Assembly (NCBI RefSeq): GCF_000429485.1
Contig: NZ_KE386907.1
Coordinates: forward strand, 381,096-445,095
Source of the DNA: Aliagarivorans marinus DSM 23064
GTDB taxonomy: Bacteria; Pseudomonadota; Gammaproteobacteria; Enterobacterales; Celerinatantimonadaceae
Length of the DNA: 64,000 bases
Direction: 5' to 3'
The notes under the pieces are model-generated. The model had not been told where the DNA came from, searched no databases, and was given only the letters and a program-made list of their open reading frames with translations. This document shows, piece after piece, positions 10,112 to 17,599 of the stretch. The position numbers and the translations under genes were made by a program. The first letter of the stretch is position 1. Each line of letters opens with the position of its first letter.

Positions 10112-10510
10112 TTACTGTCCTTTAATTGACTTTTGCAAACCACTGAACTTGGAATTCAGGAAGGTAATACCCGCTTGGTACTCCAAACCGTTCTGCATAA
10201 ACATGGCCTTCTCCTGCTGCATATCGACAGTGTTGCCGTCACCGGTGTCAGGCTGATCGGGAACCCGGTAGCCTTGGTCCAGAGGACGCATCTTGCCAGC
10301 AGTCAGGTGGCCTTCATGGGTAGTCGCTAACCGAAAGGCTTGCTGCCCACTCTTGGCCTGTGCCATCGCTTTTTTGAAGTCAATGTCTTGCGCTTTGTAA
10401 TGTGGGGTATCGGCGTTGGCGATGTTACTCGCTAGCACTTCTGAGCGGCGGGCTCGCACGCCAATTGTGTGTTGATGCACGCCTAGTGCTTTATCAAATG
10501 AAATTGCCAT
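10112..10510 (-). CDS. flgB: Flagellar proximal rod protein FlgB
   Basis: FlgB is the most cell-proximal rod subunit of its group. The 132 residues include SEVLASNIANADTPHYKAQDIDF and the C-terminal FLNSKFSGLQKSIKGQ. It is the first gene of the flgBCDE unit; a sigma-54 type promoter lies about 34 bp upstream. Confidence 0.97.
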   Translation of the reverse strand: MAISFDKALGVHQHTIGVRARRSEVLASNIANADTPHYKAQDIDFKKAMAQAKSGQQAFRLATTHEGHLTAGKMRPLDQGYRVPDQPDTGDGNTVDMQQEKAMFMQNGLEYQAGITFLNSKFSGLQKSIKGQ

Positions 10511-10543
10511 AGTTACCTCACATTATGTCTCGAGGTATATCTA

Positions 10544-10558
10544 GCAACCGTTATGCCA
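10544..10558 (-). promoter_or_regulatory. Sigma-54 type promoter for flgBCDE
   Basis: On the minus strand TGGCAT-AACGG-TTGC matches the -24/-12 consensus with one mismatch, the same C-to-T change as at the flgF promoter, and exact GG-N10-GC spacing. It lies just upstream of flgB. Confidence 0.75.
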
Positions 10559-10674
10559 AGTTTTATTGACGCCGTATTTCTGGGGGTTTAGAAGGATGTG
10601 CCGCCTACCCTAGTCTGGTGAAGGACGGGTGAAGCGGCAAGGGGCGGCAAACATTGCCCCTGATGGGTAATCGC

Positions 10675-11496
10675 TTATTTAAGCTTGTAAACAATGCCCG
10701 GGTGGCAACGGATCATCTCAAAGGCATCGGTCAGGCCGGTAATCGACTCCGACGCCCCAAGCATCAAGTAGCCGCCGGGGTTTAGGGCCTTTGCAAACTG
10801 ATTGAGGATTTTCGATTTCACTTCGGCGTTAAAGTAGATCAGTACATTGCGGCAAAAGATAATGTCGAACTTGCCCATTAGCGCATAGCTATCCAGCAAG
10901 TTTAGGGCCCGAAAGTTTACGTGCTGCTTAACTTTCGCATTCACCTGATAACGACCATTATCGGCAGGTTCAAAAAACTGACGCTTGCGCTCCGGCGATA
11001 ATCCACGGTTAAGCGCCAAAGAATCGTAGATCCCCTGTTTACAGTGATCGAGCATCGATGGAGAAATATCAGTTCCCACCACCTGCACACCCTTAATCAT
11101 GCCAGGCCGCTTACTTTGGAACTCCATCGCAGACATCACGATAGAGTAAGGCTCCTGCCCCGACGAGCACGCCGCAGACCAGATCTTAACCGGCCGCGCC
11201 AAGCCTTTAAACTCGGGCAGTAGCTTTTCGCCTAATAACTGGAAGGGGTATGTATCACGGAACCACAGCGTTTCATTGGTGGTCATTGCATCGACTACCG
11301 CAGCACGCAAATCGCGTTCTCGCAAGCTCATCGAGCGCTGAACCAGCTCATTCAAGCTGGCAATGTCGAACTTAGCCATTAACGGCGAAAGACGACTTTT
11401 TACCAGGTACTGCTTATTTGCCCCCAAAACAATTCCGCACTGCTGTTCCAGGAACGCACAGAACTGTTTGTAGACATCTTCGGTTATATTTCTCAA
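10675..11496 (-). CDS. cheR: Chemotaxis protein methyltransferase CheR
   Basis: CheR methylates glutamates of chemoreceptors with S-adenosylmethionine during adaptation. The 273 residues show the N-terminal all-helical CheR domain (about 1-75) and the methyltransferase domain with SAM motif IWSAACSSGQEPYS, then FDIIFCRNVLIYF and LMLGASESI. No receptor-docking pentapeptide is obvious at the C-terminus. It lies 32 bp after cheV. A possible 6-bp stem lies just past the stop (10641-10662) but has no T-run. Confidence 0.97.
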   Translation of the reverse strand: MRNITEDVYKQFCAFLEQQCGIVLGANKQYLVKSRLSPLMAKFDIASLNELVQRSMSLRERDLRAAVVDAMTTNETLWFRDTYPFQLLGEKLLPEFKGLARPVKIWSAACSSGQEPYSIVMSAMEFQSKRPGMIKGVQVVGTDISPSMLDHCKQGIYDSLALNRGLSPERKRQFFEPADNGRYQVNAKVKQHVNFRALNLLDSYALMGKFDIIFCRNVLIYFNAEVKSKILNQFAKALNPGGYLMLGASESITGLTDAFEMIRCHPGIVYKLK

Positions 11497-11528
11497 GATG
11501 CGGAATTCCGAAACTTAGGCATTAACAT

Positions 11529-12440
11529 CTATATAGACTTACGCACGGCGGCGGCAAGTTCATCTGGGTTAAACTTCGCGATAAAGTCGTTGGCCCCTAC
11601 TTTTGTCACCATCGCCTGGTTGAACACACCACTAAGCGAGGTATGCAAAATAATGTGCAGGTCTTTTAAATCAGGGTTGGCGCGTACCTCTGCAGTGAGG
11701 GTATAACCATCCATCTCTGGCATTTCGATATCCGATATCACCAAGGCAATCTGATCTGTAATCGGCGCGTCTTGCGCCATCTTTAGCAACATATCGAGCG
11801 CATCTCGCCCATCTTTGCAAAGCAGCACATCGACACCTAGTGACACAACGGCCTTTTTAACCTGATTCCTCGCCACCGATGAGTCATCAACCACCAAGAT
11901 TTTCTTGTCCAGCTGAACGTTCTCTGCCGCTTCTTTGACGATCTCTTCGCTTACTGTGGTATCAACCGGCGAGATCTCATCAAGAATTTTTTCTACATCT
12001 AAGATAGAAACAAGCTCGTTGTCGACCTCAGTAACAGCCGTTAGGTAGTTAAACTTACCCGCGCCTTGTGGCGGTGGCAGAATATCTTCCCAGTTCATAT
12101 TTACGATGCGCTCAACCGAATCGACCAAGAAGCCTTGTACGCTGCGGTTGTACTCAGAGATAACAATGAAGCACTTGCTCAAGTCTTTGATGGCTGGGCC
12201 GCCGGTTGCAAGGCTGAGGTCGATAACCGAGATGGTTTGCCCACGGATATGAGCAACCCCACGAATAACAGAATTCAACTTAGGTAAGGCTGTTAAAGGG
12301 GGGCATTGCAGCACCTCTTTTACTTTGAACACGTTAATGCCATAACGCTGACGCCCAACCAATTTAAACAGCAACAGCTCTAAGCGGTTTTGCCCGACGA
12401 GTTGCGTACGCTGATTAACTGAATCCAGAATCCCGGCCAT
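11529..12440 (-). CDS. cheV: Chemotaxis coupling protein CheV (CheW-REC fusion)
   Basis: CheV couples receptors to CheA and is tuned by phosphorylation. The 303 residues comprise a CheW-like domain (about 15-160, with YGINVFKVKEVL and GVAHIRGQTISVIDL) and a receiver domain (about 178-303) with the acidic pair in LVVDDSS, phospho-acceptor aspartate near 237 in ISDIEMPEMDG, and a C-terminal conserved lysine. It is divergent from flgA. Confidence 0.96.
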   Translation of the reverse strand: MAGILDSVNQRTQLVGQNRLELLLFKLVGRQRYGINVFKVKEVLQCPPLTALPKLNSVIRGVAHIRGQTISVIDLSLATGGPAIKDLSKCFIVISEYNRSVQGFLVDSVERIVNMNWEDILPPPQGAGKFNYLTAVTEVDNELVSILDVEKILDEISPVDTTVSEEIVKEAAENVQLDKKILVVDDSSVARNQVKKAVVSLGVDVLLCKDGRDALDMLLKMAQDAPITDQIALVISDIEMPEMDGYTLTAEVRANPDLKDLHIILHTSLSGVFNQAMVTKVGANDFIAKFNPDELAAAVRKSI

Positions 12441-12465
12441 ATTAAAGGTCTCTCCTGACTAAACA

Positions 12466-12480
12466 AGGCACCAAATTTGC
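12466..12480 (+). promoter_or_regulatory. Possible sigma-54 promoter for flgA
   Basis: The plus strand reads AGGCAC-CAAAT-TTGC, which fits the sigma-54 consensus with one mismatch (first T) and correct GG-N10-GC spacing. It lies about 137 bp before flgA, in the divergent cheV-flgA spacer. The distance is long, so confidence is moderate. Confidence 0.5.
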
Positions 12481-12617
12481 AAGCCCCTTGTTGATTTCAT
12501 CGTCCATGCTCAGAACGTCGAGTCTTTGACGAAGATGTTCGTTCAATGTGTTGCAGACTACCTAAGCATAGACAAAAACCAAAGGGCTTTTAGTGATTTA
12601 TCGGAATCAGTGCGGAT

Positions 12618-13295
12618 ATGATTAATTTTTTAGTGGTTGTCGCTGGTCTTTTAACCAGTTTCGTTAGCTTCGCCTCTGACAAGCATGTAGAGCTGCAATC
12701 TCGTGCCGAAGCCTTTGTGGCGGAGTTCGTCGATCAAGACCCCGCTACCAAAACAGAGCTCACCGCCAACACCCTCGACCCGCGCACCCAAATCATTGAC
12801 TGCCCTTCAGATTTTCAATTTGAGCTGGCCAGCGGCGAAGTGCGCCGTAACACCAGTGTGCTAGTTACCTGTGCTGAAGACATTAATTGGCGACTCTATA
12901 TTCCGGTGCGCATCACCCAGTTAGTTGCGGCGGTCACGGTGGTCAAAAATCTCGACCCTGGCACCACCCTCGACGCATCAACACTTGAACTCAGCTACGT
13001 GCCAAGCAACCTGGCTCGTGGCAACTACTATATAGACCCATCCGATCTGTTCGGCGCTAAGGTGAAACGACAGCTGCGCAAAGACCGCGTAATTACCGGC
13101 CGCGACATCTGCATTGTTTGCAAAGACGACATCGTCAATATCTCTGCAGGCGTAGGCGGGCTTAGCGTTTCGACCGAAGGGACAGCTTTGTCTGACGGCA
13201 GCTTGGGTGATAACATACGCATCAGAAACAACCAGTCACAGCGCATCGTTACAGGGCGTGTTGTCGGGTTGGGCCGGGTCAGCGTTAATTTTTAG
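12618..13295 (+). CDS. flgA: Flagellar P-ring assembly chaperone FlgA
   Basis: FlgA is a periplasmic chaperone for P-ring (FlgI) assembly. The 225 residues have a Sec signal peptide (about 1-19, ending FVSFAS), an N-terminal domain with a paired-cysteine region, and a C-terminal SAF-type domain (about 100-225) ending GRVVGLGRVSVNF. It heads the divergent flgA-flgM-flgN unit, the arrangement found in Vibrio-type flagellar clusters. No strong ribosome-binding site is visible. Confidence 0.93.
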   Translation: MINFLVVVAGLLTSFVSFASDKHVELQSRAEAFVAEFVDQDPATKTELTANTLDPRTQIIDCPSDFQFELASGEVRRNTSVLVTCAEDINWRLYIPVRITQLVAAVTVVKNLDPGTTLDASTLELSYVPSNLARGNYYIDPSDLFGAKVKRQLRKDRVITGRDICIVCKDDIVNISAGVGGLSVSTEGTALSDGSLGDNIRIRNNQSQRIVTGRVVGLGRVSVNF

Positions 13296-13314
13296 GTTTT
13301 TCTCAAAAAAGTAG

Positions 13315-13341
13315 TAAAGTTAATTGAGGCAAGGCCGATAG
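13315..13341 (+). promoter_or_regulatory. Sigma-28 (FliA) promoter for flgMN
   Basis: TAAAGTTA, an 11-base spacer and GCCGATAG match the flagellar sigma-28 consensus (TAAAGTTT-N11-GCCGATAA) almost perfectly. It lies about 45 bp before flgM. It would give late-class expression of the anti-sigma factor from FliA itself, a known feedback arrangement. Confidence 0.88.
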
Positions 13342-13383
13342 CTTTACTGAATACGAAGTACATATAAACTGTGGGGCGCCATA

Positions 13384-13701
13384 ATGGCTATCAATATTAA
13401 CAACTTAAGCGGAAACCGCCCAAACCAGCTCGATACCAATCGAAGCGCTGAAAAAGGACAGCCAGGCCTAGATAAAGCCGAGGCAAAAGGGTCTACCGCC
13501 GCCCAGGATTCAGTAATGCTGACCGACGAAGCTCAACAACTGACTCGTATTCAGCAGAATTTACTTAGCGATCCAGCTAACCGTAGTGAGAAGGTTGAAG
13601 CGCTCAAGCAAGCCGTGGCTGACGGCAGCTACAAAGTCGATGCCGACCAAGTAGCCAAGAAAATGGGCGCTTTCGAAGGCGAACTCAATAAAGTTTTCTA
13701 A
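13384..13701 (+). CDS. flgM: Anti-sigma-28 factor FlgM
   Basis: FlgM binds FliA and blocks late gene expression until it is exported through the finished hook-basal body. The 105 residues are largely disordered N-terminally. They carry the family C-terminal region (DSVMLTDEAQQL, then RSEKVEALKQAVADGSYKVD), which contains the sigma-binding helices. It has its own sigma-28 promoter and is followed closely by flgN. Confidence 0.96.
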   Translation: MAININNLSGNRPNQLDTNRSAEKGQPGLDKAEAKGSTAAQDSVMLTDEAQQLTRIQQNLLSDPANRSEKVEALKQAVADGSYKVDADQVAKKMGAFEGELNKVF

Positions 13702-13713
13702 TCGGCCTTGGTG

Positions 13714-14127
13714 ATGTTAAGTAAGCTACTGGATACTCAAGAGCAGCAACTCACGTTGCTGCTTTCCTTGTTGGAAAAAGAAAATCAATCACTGGTTCAA
13801 GACGACATGAGCCAGCTACAAGCCGTCACCAAGCAAAAACACGAACTGCTCGACGCCATCCAACAAACCGACCAAACCCTCGCCCAACACGCCGAACAGC
13901 TAAAAACCGACAGCGATCTCGCCAAACGCGTTGAAGTGCTCCAATCCCTGCTGAGCGAATGCCAACAGCATAACGAAGTCAACGGCGCGCTAGTTAACGA
14001 AAGCCAAGAGAATGTAGAGCAATTACGCCGCGTCGTAGACCAACTACGTTTCGAAGGCACGTCTACCTATGACAAAGATGGTAAGAAGCATTCCAGTCAG
14101 CGCTCGGGGCGTGGGTTTAAGGCTTAG
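13714..14127 (+). CDS. flgN: Flagellar export chaperone FlgN
   Basis: FlgN is the cytosolic chaperone for FlgK and FlgL before their export. The 137-residue product is almost wholly helical and coiled-coil, rich in Gln and Glu (LLSLLEKENQSL, KQKHELLDAIQQTDQTL), with a basic C-terminus. I place the start at the ATG at 13714; GTG at 13711 and TTG at 13708 are in frame and possible. Assignment rests on FlgN-family character and position after flgM. Confidence 0.88.
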   Translation: MLSKLLDTQEQQLTLLLSLLEKENQSLVQDDMSQLQAVTKQKHELLDAIQQTDQTLAQHAEQLKTDSDLAKRVEVLQSLLSECQQHNEVNGALVNESQENVEQLRRVVDQLRFEGTSTYDKDGKKHSSQRSGRGFKA

Positions 14128-14153
14128 TCATTAAACCATTTTCGATCTAAGAA

Positions 14154-14172
14154 GGGATGGCAATGCCATCCC
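14154..14172. terminator. Bidirectional intrinsic terminator between flgN and rluF
   Basis: An 8-bp perfect stem (GGGATGGC with its complement, 3-base loop) is followed by TTTT on the plus strand and by TTCTT on the minus strand. It sits between the convergent genes flgN and rluF and can serve both. Confidence 0.85.
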
Positions 14173-14190
14173 TTTTGTCATTCTAAGCCA

Positions 14191-15336
14191 CTACTTTGGT
14201 TTTCTTTTGAGACTCAGCGTATTGTCGCCACTCTTCTTCGGTTTAACCTTTGGAACTGCGCTTTTTGCATTGGGGTTTACATACACCTTTTTACTTGGCT
14301 TGTTGCCACCTTTGTTGGTGGATGCCCCACCCGCTTTACCGTCTGAGTGTTTGCGTTCAGGTCGCTCCGATTCCTTGTTCCAGCTCTTGGCTTTGTTGTC
14401 ATCGTTACGGCTAAATGACTTGCCTCGGTTGTCATTTTTACCGCTGCGGCGTTTGTCTGCATCTGAGCGGGTGCTTTCGTTATGAGAACGGTTGCCCTTT
14501 TGCGCTAGTGCGCCACGTCCCTCACCTTGGCCACTTGGACGGCGGGGGTTGCCACTGCGCTCGCCTTGCTTGGGCTTGTTGCGCTTCACTTCGCGCGATT
14601 TAGCGGGATCGGCAGTACCGGTTGAGTGGGCGACGGCTGCGTTTAGCTCGGCCATCTCTTGCTCGGTGAGGTCGCGCCACTGACCGGACTTCAAGCCCTT
14701 AAGGTCGATATGCATGATGCGCGAACGTTTAAGCTGGGTGACTTCGTAGCCCAGGTGCTCGCACATTCGACGGATCTGGCGGTTAAGGCCTTGGGTAAGA
14801 ACGATTTTGAACTGGAACTTACCCGCCGGGGTCACCACGCAAGGTTTGGTGATGGTGCCAAGGATCGGCACGCCACGGCTCATCCGTTCGACAAAACGCT
14901 CTGAGATCGGTTTGTCTACGGTGACCAGATACTCTTTGTCGTGGGCATTCTCGGCGCGCAGGATCTTGTTGACGATATCGCCATCGGAGGTCAGTAGAAT
15001 GAGGCCCTCAGACGGCTTATCCAAACGGCCAATCGGGAAGATCCGCTGCTTATGGCCAATCGCATCAATGATGTTGCCACGTACATCGCGCTCGGTGGTA
15101 CAGGTGATGCCTACCGGTTTGTTATAAGCGATGTAAACGCGGTCACGCTTATCGGCAGCAGTCGCTTTAATCGGCTTGCCATCTACCTCAACACTATCGC
15201 CGGGCTGAACCTTGGTCCCCAGCTCCGGGCGCTGACCATTAATGGTGACACGGCGTTGCTCAATCAGCTTGTCGGCTTCTCGGCGTGAACAGTAACCGGA
15301 CTCACTGATAAATTTGTTGAGGCGTTTTTCTGACAT
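14191..15336 (-). CDS. rluF: 23S rRNA pseudouridine synthase RluF with long basic tail
   Basis: RluF isomerises a uridine of 23S rRNA (U2604 in E. coli). The 381 residues begin with an S4 RNA-binding domain (about 1-60, LNKFISESGYCSRREADKLI). The RsuA/RluF catalytic domain contains GRLDKPSEGLI with the catalytic aspartate, LRAENAHDKEYLV and GLNRQIRRMCEHLGYEV. From about residue 240 it carries an extra tail of about 140 residues, rich in Lys, Arg, Gly, Asn and Ser. E. coli RluF is about 290 residues. The tail is probably disordered and RNA-binding. The subfamily choice of RluF over RluB/E follows the catalytic-domain wording. Confidence 0.92.
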   Translation of the reverse strand: MSEKRLNKFISESGYCSRREADKLIEQRRVTINGQRPELGTKVQPGDSVEVDGKPIKATAADKRDRVYIAYNKPVGITCTTERDVRGNIIDAIGHKQRIFPIGRLDKPSEGLILLTSDGDIVNKILRAENAHDKEYLVTVDKPISERFVERMSRGVPILGTITKPCVVTPAGKFQFKIVLTQGLNRQIRRMCEHLGYEVTQLKRSRIMHIDLKGLKSGQWRDLTEQEMAELNAAVAHSTGTADPAKSREVKRNKPKQGERSGNPRRPSGQGEGRGALAQKGNRSHNESTRSDADKRRSGKNDNRGKSFSRNDDNKAKSWNKESERPERKHSDGKAGGASTNKGGNKPSKKVYVNPNAKSAVPKVKPKKSGDNTLSLKRKPK

Positions 15337-15489
15337 GGTAATCGGCTGTAGCTACTTAGTTGGTGCGGGAGTGTAGAGTATATAAGGTGGGAAAGAAACT
15401 GGTTTGACATAGATAGCCGGTTAACGCTTATTGAAAGGAAAACGGGCATAAAAACGCCCTACTCTTTTGCTGGATAGCCAGTGAAAGAA

Positions 15490-15780
15490 TCAGCGCCGAC
15501 TTAGTTCAATCTTTGAGACCGAGCCAGCTCTTACGGTTATATAGGTTTTCTTGTTTGCCACCTTATAGAACAGCGTCTCGACTTTTATCTCTGCGCCACC
15601 GCCTGTTAGCTCTTCGCGGGCTAGAGGTGTTCCACAGCTATCAAGCACATCAAACAAGCTACTGCCTTGCCTTATCCACGTTCCACTGCAATTCACATTA
15701 GATACTTCGTGGCGCTGAGTAGCGTAAGCATTGAGCCCCAGAATGAGGCCACTGACCAAAAGCAAAGCCCGCCCTGTCAT
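15490..15780 (-). CDS. Small exported DUF2845-type protein
   Basis: A 96-residue product with a signal peptide (about 1-20, MTGRALLLVSG to LNAYA) and a mature part containing WIRQGSSLFDVLDSCGTP and two cysteines. This resembles the DUF2845 family, exported proteins of unknown function. The ATG at 15780 has TAAGG upstream; a GTG 11 codons earlier is possible but would bury the signal peptide. A short GGGC/GCCC stem followed by TTTTCC (15441-15460, minus) may end the transcript. Confidence 0.7.
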   Translation of the reverse strand: MTGRALLLVSGLILGLNAYATQRHEVSNVNCSGTWIRQGSSLFDVLDSCGTPLAREELTGGGAEIKVETLFYKVANKKTYITVRAGSVSKIELSRR

Positions 15781-15850
15781 AGCTGATAGCCTTAGTTGCT
15801 GATAGTTGTGCACCCACTATAGCCTAGCAGCAACCAATGGAGATTTGCTT

Positions 15851-17599
15851 TTAGTTAAGCGAGGCGAGATATGCCCGCCAACCACCAAACTCACTAATAT
15901 CAGTCGCGCCGAGAGCACCAATCGCCTCACAGATAAAACCGGTTACCCATCGCCCGTCGGCCAGCTCTACCTTGCCGAGCCCCAGTGGCGCAGGAATGCC
16001 CGCAAGGAAATCGCCGACTCGCGCTTGGGGCAGCTGCCATAACTCCATCGCAATCGACTGGCCGCCCTCTTCTACCCGTACCATGCCGGGCCGCGCGGGG
16101 CCATCTCCGGCAAGCGCATAGAACTTGTAGGCAGCGGCACTTTGGCACTTCTCCAGCAAACTGGCACCGCGCTCCAATAGCTGATGATTAAGCGCCAGCC
16201 CTTCTAGGTGGGCGCCACAGACCGCTACGGTCATCATGCCTTGCTCTTCAGCAGATAACGGCTGCTGACTCTCAAAACAACGGGCGATTTGCAGTAACTT
16301 GTCGTCGCTGCCCGCCGCTGCAAACAGCGTAATACCGAAGGGCATACCGCCATCGCTTGATGAATCGGGGATCGCTACTGCCGCATAGTCCAGCAGGTTC
16401 ATAAAGTTGGTGTAGTAACCGAGGTTGCTATTGAGCTCGATGGGGTTAGCCTCAAGCTCTGCAATGGTGTAGATGTTCCCGGCAGTTGGGGTGAGCATCA
16501 GGTCCAGCTCACTGAGTTGCTTGTCGCAGCGCTTTTTAAGCGCTTGTAGCTGGTAGCTGGCTTTAAAGGCATCTACGGCAGAGTGTTCGGTCGCGCCACC
16601 AACAATGGTTTGGATGACCGGCAGGCAGCGACTGGCGTCGGCTTCGAAGAACTCCTGAATGGCTGCGTAGCGCTCGGCCACCCACGGGCCTTGATAGAGT
16701 AGCCTTGCAGCATCGAGGAAGTCTTGGAAGTCCACCTCAACCAGCTCGGCGCCCAGTGCGGCAAAGTCTTGCTTGGCTTTTTCAAAGCGTTCGGCGAAAA
16801 CACTGTTGCCGAAAAAAGCCAGTTGAGCTTTCTTCGGAACGCCAACGCGCAGCTTGCCGCTGCCACCAGCCGCGCTTATCGGTGCCGGCAATTTCTCACG
16901 GGCATAGCTGTCAGCCTCATCGTACTGTCCGGCAATAGGCAACAGGGTTTGAATATCTTCAACCCCATGGGCGAACAAGGTCACGCAGTCGAGGCTGCGA
17001 CACGCGGGCACCACGCCCGAACAGCTAAGCAGGCCCTTGGAGGCCTTCATGCCCACCAAGCGGTTAAAGGCGGCGGGCACGCGGCCTGAGCCTGCGGTGT
17101 CGGTGCCCAATGAGAACAGCACCTGTTTTAGCGCCACCGATACTGCCGAGCCAGAGCTGGAACCGCCTGACACATAATTTGGGTCGATACTGTTCTTACA
17201 GGCGCCATAGGGGCTGCGCACGCCCACTAACCCAGTAGCAAATTGATCGAGGTTGGTTTTACCGAGCGGCACTGCACCGGCTTCTATTAGCTTGGCGACG
17301 ACAAAGGCCGAGTCGCTTGGCTCATAGGCATAGTCCGGGCAACCCGCTGTGGTTGGAAGGCCGGCTAGATCGATATTATCTTTGATAGCAAAGGGCACAC
17401 CATAGAGCGGTTTGTCGGCTGGGCTGTAGTGGCTGAGATCGAAGATAAACGCTTCCAAGCGAGACTCGCCAATCAGGCTGATCCAGCAGTTGTTCTGATC
17501 GTTATGGGCGGCGCGCCACTGCTGACGCAGGTAGTCGGCAACTTGCAGTTCACCGCTTTGATAAGCCGCCAACAGGGCTTTGATTGAAGTAAATTCCAT
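15851..17599 (-). CDS. atzF: Allophanate hydrolase
   Basis: It hydrolyses allophanate to ammonia and CO2, the last step of guanidine or urea degradation by the carboxylase route. The 582 residues comprise an amidase-signature domain and a C-terminal domain (about 450-582). The amidase-signature domain has Lys-cisSer-Ser catalytic residues at about K73 (PFAIKDN), S147 (GGSSSGSA) and S171 (GTDTAGSGRVP); the C-terminal domain is typical of AtzF/DUR1,2 enzymes. It lies directly after the carboxylase gene with no gap (stop and start adjacent), as the last gene of the operon. Confidence 0.95.
   Translation of the reverse strand: MEFTSIKALLAAYQSGELQVADYLRQQWRAAHNDQNNCWISLIGESRLEAFIFDLSHYSPADKPLYGVPFAIKDNIDLAGLPTTAGCPDYAYEPSDSAFVVAKLIEAGAVPLGKTNLDQFATGLVGVRSPYGACKNSIDPNYVSGGSSSGSAVSVALKQVLFSLGTDTAGSGRVPAAFNRLVGMKASKGLLSCSGVVPACRSLDCVTLFAHGVEDIQTLLPIAGQYDEADSYAREKLPAPISAAGGSGKLRVGVPKKAQLAFFGNSVFAERFEKAKQDFAALGAELVEVDFQDFLDAARLLYQGPWVAERYAAIQEFFEADASRCLPVIQTIVGGATEHSAVDAFKASYQLQALKKRCDKQLSELDLMLTPTAGNIYTIAELEANPIELNSNLGYYTNFMNLLDYAAVAIPDSSSDGGMPFGITLFAAAGSDDKLLQIARCFESQQPLSAEEQGMMTVAVCGAHLEGLALNHQLLERGASLLEKCQSAAAYKFYALAGDGPARPGMVRVEEGGQSIAMELWQLPQARVGDFLAGIPAPLGLGKVELADGRWVTGFICEAIGALGATDISEFGGWRAYLASLN

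Noticed and set aside
12441-12617. A sigma-28 promoter for cheV in the divergent spacer
   Set aside because: The best candidate (TCAAAGAC and GACGATGA) has a 17-base spacer, too long for sigma-28.
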